Part shown: piece by piece, positions 55,830-64,000 of the stretch
How positions within the stretch are numbered: position 1 is the stretch's first letter
Layout of the letters: the number at the start of each line of letters is the position of its first letter
Source: Cynocephalus volans
Lineage: Eukaryota; Chordata; Mammalia; Dermoptera; Cynocephalidae
Reading direction: 5' to 3'
Length of the DNA stretch: 64,000 nt
NCBI RefSeq assembly: GCF_027409185.1
Contig: NC_084462.1
Span: 186,252,071-186,316,070 of the forward strand
Translations under genes and position numbers: made by a program
Notes under the pieces: generated by a model
The model's input: the letters and a program-made list of their open reading frames with translations, nothing else
Database searches by the model: none
Told to the model about the DNA's origin: nothing

Positions 55830-56000
55830 TTTACTGTTGTAAATAAACTCAAAATGAGATTTCTTTATTAACACGTTTTGAGTGGACAATGCAGTATTGC
55901 TACCTGTGGGCGCAGTGTCGTACAGCAGATTCTAGAACGTGTTCATCCTGCACAACTGAAATGTAATACCTGTTGAACTTTAATTTACTAACCAGGCTGT
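55830..56000 (+). mobile_element. Old LINE-1 3' UTR fragment
   Basis: TGTCGTACAGCAGATTCTAGAACGTGTTCATCCTG with AACTGAAATGTAATACC following fits the typical end segment of older mammalian L1 3' UTRs. Confidence 0.5.
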
Positions 56001-57990
56001 AAGTGTGTGTGTCATATCTGTGCATGTTTGTTTTGGCTTAATTAGTCATTTGGCCCTGACTTACATCAAAAGATCAAAAATGTACATTGTCTATTATTTC
56101 AGGATGAAGGGGGACAATAGCTGAGTTTATGTGGGCTGGAGTCTGACAGGTGACGCAGGTGTCACATCTCTCTCTGTCTCTCTGTCTCTCTCTACACAAA
56201 CACACACACACATCCCCCATCAGTATTTTGAAAATATATGTAGAACTCTGCCTTTAGTTGATGCTGAGCAAGTCCCTGTAACAGACAAAAATGTGAACCG
56301 TCACAGTGCTTTCATGAAATAAGCCACAGTTTGTGAGAAGAGTCACACAATGTGCACAATGAGCAGGATGACACGGTGCGTCGTGGAGATTTAGTGTGTC
56401 TCACATGTTCCTCTGTTTCATAATTTTCCTGCTAGTTTGATGTACATGCTGGCAACTAAGTTGCAATAGGAGTGTTTCTGGTTGGATTTATTATAAAAAT
56501 ATATTTTAGGAAAAAATATACTAAAACTTCATTAAACAAGCATCTCACAAAGAGAAAAGATATTCAAGAAAATAAATGCTCTCAATGTCAGAAAAGTGGG
56601 AAGACATACTAGCAGAGAAAATTGTAAATGTACAGTAAATAAAAGAAATAATATCAGCAACAATGATTATACGAATAATGATAGTAATATTTAGTAGTAC
56701 CCATATGTTTAATGAACCACTAAGGAAAACTAAAAACAAACAAACAAACAATGGCATTGGAAAGCAGCAGAGTGCTGAAGTAAGGACATAATTTATCTCC
56801 TTGATTTAGAAATTATGAAGGAATCACTGTTCTAAGTATCACAAGACTCGGACAGGGCACAAATTTGTAAGTTTTCTCTTTGGAGCTTCCAGTGACACGA
56901 GCGTGCACATGCACAGCCAGACAGACACGTGCACACACACGTGCACACACCCACACCCATACACCTCTTTTCCAATGTGCACTTTATCGATGCCGTTGAC
57001 TCTACTTTTTAATGGTCATCATCTCATGAATCTGCACTTTAGCTGTTCTCCCATCTCTCCCACAGCTTCATAAACCTTGTGGATGGTTCTTCAGCACTTT
57101 CCGAGCTGTTCTCATGTACAAATCAGTGAATGTCCTCATTACACATACTGTTCTTTGATGACTGATGAGCCTGTAGACAGCAGCATCACAGCCCGTGCCT
57201 GAATGGAGTTCACCAAGCACATACATTCTCCATGAGGCACATCAAAGCCTTCTTGGCACTTGGGAACACTTGACAGCCCTACAAACAGCAAAATTAGACA
57301 TGAAAGCAACAAGTATGTGAAAATCTGGCACTAAATTGCCCATGCAAAAGACACTTGTTTCACGATGGGAAGTGAGACAAGATGGAAGAGTCTTCCCTGT
57401 TGACCTCAGCTGCGGGTGTGCATGCTGTGGCTCCAGTATTTTCCAACCAGTTCAAGCCCACAGATCACCATGAAAGGCAGCCAGTTTAGATTTGGGGATT
57501 CAGATCAATGTTAGTGGGTAGGTGGAAGCATGAACATGTAATCTGTGAACACTGAGGTCATCTGTACACACAGTGTCAGGACAGTGTTGCACTAGAAGTC
57601 TGAAACAGTGCATATTTCAGTTTTTACCTTATTTATACAATGCTGTTGTAGAACATAAATAATTTGACTTCTCTTTTCATGTATTCAATAAATAAATTGA
57701 AGGATCTGCACATGGTTTGGTATCTTCTGAGACTTCCAGGATATTCACCAAGTTTCAGAATTTCAGGCTCACTCTGAAAAATAAGGTGAGACTTATTCTT
57801 ATAAGTAACCTCCTTGAATAAGAAAAAAAAATCTTAGACCTTGAGTAGTAAAATAATATAATATGTTAAAACAGGATAATTACACAACTTTACTTGAAAA
57901 TAAGACAAAAACATTAATAAAAGTATATACATCAAAGGGTCTCTAGAAGACTGTCTCGAAAGAGAAAGAAAACCACAGATTTTAACAAGT
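56000..57990. other. Intergenic stretch with short CT/CA repeats
   Basis: CT-rich then CA-rich stretch at 56,165-56,212 and CACACGTGCA-type repeat at 56,900-56,965. No gene seen. The last part (57,960-58,092) is homologous to the downstream flank of the other V segments. Confidence 0.4.
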
Positions 57991-58091
57991 CCTCCCCAGA
58001 TCTCCGTGCACCTGCTCATGGAGCTGAGCACTGGACATAGTGGGTCTTGAGTGCCCCCTGCTGCCCAGTCCACACTGTCTTTCTTCAGGGA

Positions 58092-58130
58092 GGCTCATGT
58101 CTGGGCTCACACTGACTCCCCCTCACTGTG
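58092..58130 (-). promoter_or_regulatory. RSS of the 58 kb IGHV pseudogene
   Basis: Heptamer CACAGTG (58,124-58,130) intact, 23-base spacer, nonamer ACATGAGCC (58,092-58,100) with several changes from consensus. Confidence 0.9.
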
Positions 58131-58554
58131 TTTCTAGCATAGTAGTCCATGGCCGTGTCCTCAGCTCTCAGGCAATTCAATGTTAAATACACTTGGCTCT
58201 TTCGGGTGTCCCTGCTTATGCTGACTTGGGATTTAAGAGCTGGGTATATGCTTCCATTAGTCCATATTGCATCGACCCACACCAGCACCTTTCCTGGAGG
58301 CTGGTGGATCCAGGTCACAGCATTGCTGGTTAAAGAGAACCAGAGACAGAGAAGGTGAGGGACAGGGTCTGTGAGGGCTTCATCAGGACCGCTCCTGACT
58401 CCTGCAGCTGCACCTGGTACAGGACACCTGTGGACAAGGACCATCAACATCAAACACACAGGAAACCTCATACCCACGTTTCTTTCCTGAAATCGCTGAA
58501 ACACTCAAAGCAGCGAGTGAACACCAGGCAGAGGAGCAGCCTCAGAAAATCCAT
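58131..58554 (-). pseudogene. IGHV pseudogene, IGHV4/mouse-VH2-like (clan II)
   Basis: L-PART1 (58,509-58,554) reads MDFLRLLLCLVFTRC and is open, but the splice donor is TTGAGT instead of GTGAGT. Exon 2 (58,131-58,427) starts with VQLQES after a CCACAG acceptor. Four lesions are directly visible: the first conserved Cys codon is TTC (Phe), one base is missing in the GFSLTS-type segment so CDR1 and beyond are out of frame, the second Cys is TAT (Tyr, DYYAR), and the donor is lost. The FR2 WIHQPPGK and the ALKSQVSISRDT FR3 are otherwise well kept. It is paralogous to the pseudogene at 24.8 kb. Confidence 0.93.
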
Positions 58555-58636
58555 GCTCTGATGAAGGGCTCCTGGGAAGGAGGAGACGGGGGCTGCCCAC
58601 CCCAGGAGTGGGATTTCAGCCTGAGACTGGGGTCTG

Positions 58637-58644
58637 CTTTGCAT
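58637..58644 (-). promoter_or_regulatory. Near-consensus octamer of the 58 kb IGHV pseudogene
   Basis: ATGCAAAG on the minus strand, one change from consensus, about 83 bases upstream of the leader ATG. A TAATATC TATA-like string lies further upstream near 58,660. Confidence 0.65.
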
Positions 58645-58879
58645 AAGGGAGGCCCCAGGAGATATTAGTGGAGGAGCAGAGGGGAGGGTCTCTAGGGTAG
58701 ACCCGACCCTAGGATAGAGTGCTTGGCCATGGGCTGCTTAGAGGAAAAGTAGACAAACCGTCAGACTGTCCTGCATCTCTGCCTGCTCTTCCTATTTTCA
58801 GATAAAATAGAAGGTGGGATGCTGAGTGTGCAGAATGTGGGGTCACAGAACATGAGGGAAAGTTTCATATTAAGTTCTC

Positions 58880-60180
58880 CCACATTCATCCAGAGGAAGG
58901 AGACCAGGATCTAGATATTCCCAGGGCATTTGCTTATTGTGTAAATACATGTGGAGAATTAAGAAAAGGGTTGGGCAGTTCACAGAAGTGTGTTTCTTTT
59001 TGGTAATACAGGGTATATTTTTAACTGTTGGTCTAAAGTTTTTCTGATGCTGCACCAACATTTTGTGCCGTTCTACGTGATCATATTTTTGAACTTTTAC
59101 TGTAATTCTCTTTGCATCCCTCTTAGACCCGATGTGCACCTTTTTCCCAAAGGATCTCTCACAGTGTCTGCGTTTGGGGAAGAATCTCTGTGTCCACTAG
59201 TTGCCCCTTTCTCAGCCTGGCTTGAGCTGGCATTGTCATCTTGAAATGTCTAGTGTCAGTGCTGTGTGTGGACAAATGACCCTGATGGTTCAGGGGTGCT
59301 CTGTTCCTCCCTTTCTGGGCCCTGCCCCTGCAAGGTCATGTTGTCATCATGAATCGAGTCTTTGTATTTCATGTTGTGTCAGTGCTGGAGAATCCTGTTA
59401 AACTCCTCAGCCTTGTTCTACATCAATCACAATAAATAAAGCAGACAGATGTAGGGCAATGCTCAGAGATGAAGGTCATATGTGCACTGAGGACATTCCA
59501 TCTTGTCCCATCCCTCCTGCCTTGCGTGTATTTTAGCTGTGCTGAACTGAGGACACCCCATCCTGCCCACCCGTGCAGCTCCTGCAGCCCCCCCATTGCA
59601 CTGCCCCCTGCACAGCTGTGGGAACTGCACTGTTTCTCCAGGATCCCACAAAGCTTGGAGGCTCTACTCAGTCCCAGCACACCTCCTCCTGTTGAATATT
59701 CTAAGGTTGAATAAAACGTATATTGTTAATAACCTACGAAGTATTTTTGTTTGCACTTCTGATGAGAATGCTGTTGAAGATGCCAAATTTCTAAACAAAA
59801 GTGAATACATACATGGAGTTTAGTACATGAATGTGGGACACATACTGAGAAGATATATGAACAAACTTAAATATATCAAAATAGTCTCTAGTAAAATCCA
59901 TATATGGATAACTGAAAATGACATCAGCGTCAGCAGCTTAGAACAACTAGAGAGCAATTGAAATTAAAACAGCACAGATATTAAACACAGCCAACATCTG
60001 TAAACAGGAGTTGGGTATTCCTGAGAACCCAAAGTAATTTGAGTCTGCTGAGCGTGGAGCATTCCTGTCTGTGTGGGAGAACAAAGAGGCATCAGGGCTT
60101 CCTCTGAACAGCTTCTTCTTCTAGAATCTTGAGGTAGACGTGTCATTTGTTTGTGACCTTATTTTTAATACAGGTGTTTG
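58880..60180. other. Intergenic stretch
   Basis: No V segment, RSS or clear repeat recognised. Short frames (up to 89 codons) show no domain. Confidence 0.4.
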
Positions 60181-60189
60181 CAACTGTTT

Positions 60190-62245
60190 AAGTTCTGAGA
60201 ACCATCTTCAATTTAACCATACATATCGGAAAGCATTGTTTTAATTTTCATTAATCTCAAAGTGTTGTCTTTTTCACATTTGATTTTCCTTTTTTGAATT
60301 GGTTACTTTGAAGATATGGATGAATTTTCATTTGCTATCCCTTCCTGTCTTCCTTTCCCTATCTGTTGGAGAAGATATTGTGCATGATTTCTGTCATTTT
60401 CAATTGATCACCACTTTTTTTTGCAACCTATCACATGGTATGTCCTGGAGAATATTCTGTGTTCTCTGGAGAAGACTGTACATTCTGCTATTTGTGGATT
60501 TAGTGCTCTGTAAATGTCTGTTTGGTCTAGTTTGTTTACAAAATTATTCTACAGCTTATAGTGATGTTTATTTACAAGCTAATATTTACTCTGCTTTTAT
60601 TTATTTATTTCTTTACTTATTTTTCATTATACATGCTTATGGAGTACAGTTTGCTGTTTCAACATAGGCATACATCGTATAATGGTTTAATCAGAAGGCT
60701 TAGTATATCTGTCTCCTAAACATTTATAATTTCTCTGTGGTTATAAAATTCAAGACCCTTCTTTCTGGCTATCTTGAAATATACGACACAGCATTACTAG
60801 CTAATGTCACCCTAGGGCACCAAAACTGCTTCTTCCTATCTATATGTAACTTTGTAACATGGTGCAAATCTATCAACCTTTCCATGTTACTACCTCTTAC
60901 CTCCCTTTCCAAACTGCCTTTTCTGTTCTACTCTCACTGTGCTATTGTCCGTTTCTTTCTCGTTTCCCTATTTTTATTTTATAAATTGATCCATGGTAAT
61001 TGTGTATAATTATGGAGTACAATACTATAACGGAATACACCGTGTGTAACAGTCATATCAGGGCACTGAGTATATCCACCGCCTCAAACACTTGCCACTT
61101 TGTTTTGGGAAAATTCAACATCTTGAGCAGCTGCTCAAGATCACAGTACTTTGCTGCTGACTGTGATCTCCCTACATCACCACGAACTCTCGATCCCCAT
61201 CTTCCCTTCTCTCTAATATTTGTATCCACTGACAACCCTTTCCTCATCTTCCCCAATCTCGTCCCCCCACCAGTCTGTACTATCCACTATTCTACTCTCT
61301 ACTTCTATGCGATCAACTTTTTTAGCTTCCACACGTGAGTGAGAACATGTGATATTTCTCTCTGCATGTCTGGCTTATGTCACTCAACATAATTTTTTTC
61401 AAGCTCATCCACGTTGCTGCAAATGACAGAATTTCATTCTTTCATATGGGTGAGTATTATTTCATAATGTATGTATATACCACATTATCTTTATCCAATA
61501 ATCCATGTGAGAACATTTAGGTTGATTCCAATTCTTGGCTATTTAGAATAAAGCTGTGGTAAACATGGGACTGCAAAGGCTTTTTCGACTTGTCAATTTT
61601 CATTCCTTTGGACATATACCAAGTAGTGAGATTGGCATATTCTGTGGTAATTCTATCTGTAGTTGTTTGAGAAATCTCCATACTATTTTCTATAGTGGCT
61701 GAACCAATTTACACTGACACCGACAATGTATTAGAATTTCCTTCCTCTGCATCCTAACCAGCATTTGTTATTCTCAGTCTTTTGATAATAACAATTCTGC
61801 CTAGGGTGAGATAACATCTCATTGCGATTTTGATTTGCATTTCTCTGATGATTAGTGATGTTGAACATTTTTATATGCCTGATAGTCGTCTGCATGTCTT
61901 CTTTCAAAAAAAATCTATTCAGTTTCTTTGATTATTATTTAATGAGTTTTTGTTTTTACTGTTCAGATCTTTGAAATTCATTGTATAATCTTCATATCAA
62001 TCTCTTGTCAGATGCTTAGTTTGGAAATATCCTCTCCAATTCTTCAGGATGTCTCTTCATTCTGCAGATCATTTCCTTTGCTGTTCAGAAGCTTTTTATT
62101 TTGGTATGACACCATATTTTACATTTTGCTTTTGTCCCCTGTCCCTCTGAAGTATCATTCATAAAATACTTGCCAAGAACTATGTGCTGAAGTATTTTCT
62201 ATGTGTTTTCTTCTGGAAGTTTTATAGTTTTACATGTTACATTTA
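60190..62245 (-). mobile_element. LINE-1 3' part (5'-truncated, decayed)
   Basis: The plus strand reads the reverse of L1 3' UTR (about 60,600-61,330) and then of the ORF2 C-terminal region: CAATTCTTGGCTATTTAGAATAAAGC near 61,529-61,555, CATTTCTCTGATGATTAGTGATG near 61,838 and CCTTTGCTGTTCAGAAGCTTTTTA near 62,076. The homology stops at about 62,245. Stops in all frames. Confidence 0.85.
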
Positions 62246-62806
62246 ACTTTAAATAGGAATGTAGCAGAATTCCTAGAACTGAAGGATTCATTCAACAAAA
62301 TAAACAATCAAATAAAGAATAACAAAAAGCACAACCAGGTGTTTAAGTAGCAGGTTAGAGCAAGCAGAAGAAAGAATTTCTGATCTCAAAGATGGCTTTT
62401 TTAAACAACCCAGGTGTGAAAAAAAAGATTTTTTAAACATAATGAAAATCTAAGTGATCTATCAGACAAATTTATACACACAAACATCCAAATTGTGTGT
62501 GTTCCTGAAGGTAAGGAAAAGAAAAATGTATTGAATACAAAATCAACGAAATAATAACAAAAAAAGTACCATGTATAGGGAGAGACATGGACCTTCAGAT
62601 TCAGGAAGCTAACAGATCCCCAGACAGATTCAGTCCAAAAAGATGCTCTCTAAGACATATTATGGTCAAGCCGGCAAAGCTCAAAGAAGAGAGAATCCTA
62701 AAGGCAGCAAAAGAAAAGTGTCTAGTCATCTATAAAGGAGCGCACATCAGACTGACAGCAAATTCTCAACTGAAAATCGACAGGCCAATAAAAATTGATG
62801 ACTTAT

Positions 62807-62837
<31 letters not shown>

Positions 62838-64000
62838 ACACACACACACAAACACACACATATACACGTGTGTGTGTGCATATGTATGTTTATATGGCCA
62901 GCCAAGTATACTATACCCGACAAGGCTATCCTTCAGAAATGAGGAATCAAAGTGCATTTCTTAGTAAAACAAAACCTGGGAGATCACCACCACAAGACCA
63001 GCCATGCAAGAACATCTCAAGGGACTCCTGAATCTGGAATCTGAAAAATGATAATCATGACCATGAATACACAAGAAAGAACAACAAAATCCAGTTTTGA
63101 AATAAAATTGTGAACAAAATAATATAAAACTGAAATGAATCCCACCACCTCACAAAAACAACAAACTTTTAAGTTGAATAATAAAAGGGGAAGAAAGAGA
63201 CAAAACCCAGTTCAAACATCTAAACAAAAATCAATGAAATTACAGGAATAAAAGAACACCTTTCAAAAACAACCATAAATGTAAATGAATTAACTTTCCA
63301 CTCAAAAGACACCCACCACCTGATTGGATTGAAAAGTTAAACCAAACTACATGCTGTCTCTAAGAGACTCACCTCACCTGTAATGACACACACAGACCAA
63401 TAGTGAAGGGATGGGAAAAGATATACTACACCAATGGAAACCAAAAGTGAGCAGGAATAGTTATTCATATATTGGATATAGACTTTAAACCAAAAGCCAT
63501 GAAAAGAGGCAAAGAAGGCCAATACAGAATAATATGAAGGTATCTATCCATCAAGAAGACAAAACATTACAAATATACATGCAACCAATACTGAAGAACC
63601 CAGATCTATGAAGCAAATACAATTAGACCTACAGGAAGAGATGGACCCAATACAATAATACTGGGAAACCAGAACACACCCAGCACTGAACAGAACATCT
63701 AGGCAAAAAATCAATACAGATACTCAGGATTTAAACCAAACTTTAGAAAACTTGGACCTGGCATATATCTAGAGAACATTTTATCCAACAACTACACAAT
63801 ATGCATTATTCTCATCAGCACATGGAACAGTCTCCAGGATAGACCACACATTAGGTCACAAATCAAGTATCAACATTTTTTTTTTAGAAATATAAATCAT
63901 TTCAACTATATTTTCGGACAGATGGATTAAAGCCATAAGTCAATAACAAGCACGACAATTATACAAATACATGGAAATTAAACAACATTCTCCAGATCAA
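62246..64000 (+). mobile_element. LINE-1 ORF1 and start of ORF2, decayed, runs out of the window
   Basis: It opens inside ORF1 (AATGTAGCAGAATTCCTAGAA aligns with 48,510-48,530). ORF1 continues with DLQIQEANRSP near 62,587-62,620 and KERILKAAKEK-like text, is broken by a microsatellite at 62,807-62,900, and resumes at ILYPTRLSFRNE. The inter-ORF region follows, and ORF2 starts near 63,247-63,260. ORF2 is readable to the window end (endonuclease part) but has many stops. Older than the full-length copy at 46.7 kb. Confidence 0.88.
62807..62900 (+). repeat. Compound microsatellite (TC)n-(CA)n-(TG)n inside L1 ORF1
   Basis: TC units at about 62,807-62,832, CA units at about 62,838-62,860, and a short ACGTGTGTGTGTG section after. 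It sits between the ORF1 parts equivalent to FKI and QPRILYP and replaces a few codons of the domain. Confidence 0.9.

Noticed and set aside
56165..56212. A CRISPR-like or regularly spaced repeat
   Set aside because: It is a simple CT/CA microsatellite in a mammalian locus, with no repeat-spacer structure.

Overview
The window looks like mammalian germline DNA from an immunoglobulin heavy-chain variable (IGHV) locus that has been heavily invaded by retroelements. Four IGHV segments lie on the minus strand. One (about 53.75-54.35 kb) looks functional: split leader, open V exon, both cysteines, the conserved tryptophan, a 12/23-type RSS with a 23-base spacer, and a perfect octamer. The other three (about 20.0, 24.8 and 58.2 kb) are pseudogenes with readable lesions. 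No other host protein-coding gene was recognised. Because all four V segments are transcribed leftwards, D, J and C genes would be expected beyond the low-coordinate end.

Organism: L1 is abundant, there is a primate-type MaLR (MST-like) provirus, and I see no Alu. The one SINE I recognise has a tRNA-like head resembling tRNA-Ile. That combination points to Dermoptera (colugo) as the best guess. This is an inference from repeat content, not proof.

Layout. 1-1.3 kb: 3' end of an L1 (+). 1.3-9.1 kb: broken class II (betaretrovirus-like) ERV (-) with env, pol, dUTPase-protease and gag, in reverse. 9.7-16.6 kb: layered old and younger L1 pieces (-). 17.9-18.2 kb: MaLR-type LTR. 20.0-20.6 kb: IGHV3-like pseudogene. 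21.9-24.5 kb: L1 pieces. 24.7-25.3 kb: IGHV pseudogene. 27.0-43.0 kb: a nested stack in which an L1 (-) was split by a tRNA-derived SINE (itself holding a class I ERV, -) and by an MST-like MaLR provirus (-), the latter holding a second class I ERV (+). 43.0-44 kb: old L1 (+). 46.7-53.5 kb: a nearly intact full-length L1 (+) with target-site duplication, inserted about 270 bases from the RSS of the functional V. 53.5-58.9 kb: functional IGHV and an IGHV pseudogene. 60.2-64 kb: an L1 (-) and an L1 (+) head to head.

Functionally, only the 53.8 kb V segment looks able to contribute to antibody diversity. The full-length L1 has otherwise readable ORF1 and ORF2, each stopped by a single nonsense codon. 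All ERV genes are broken by frameshifts, stops or deletions and are described as pseudogenes. Boundaries of decayed repeats are estimates made by eye.
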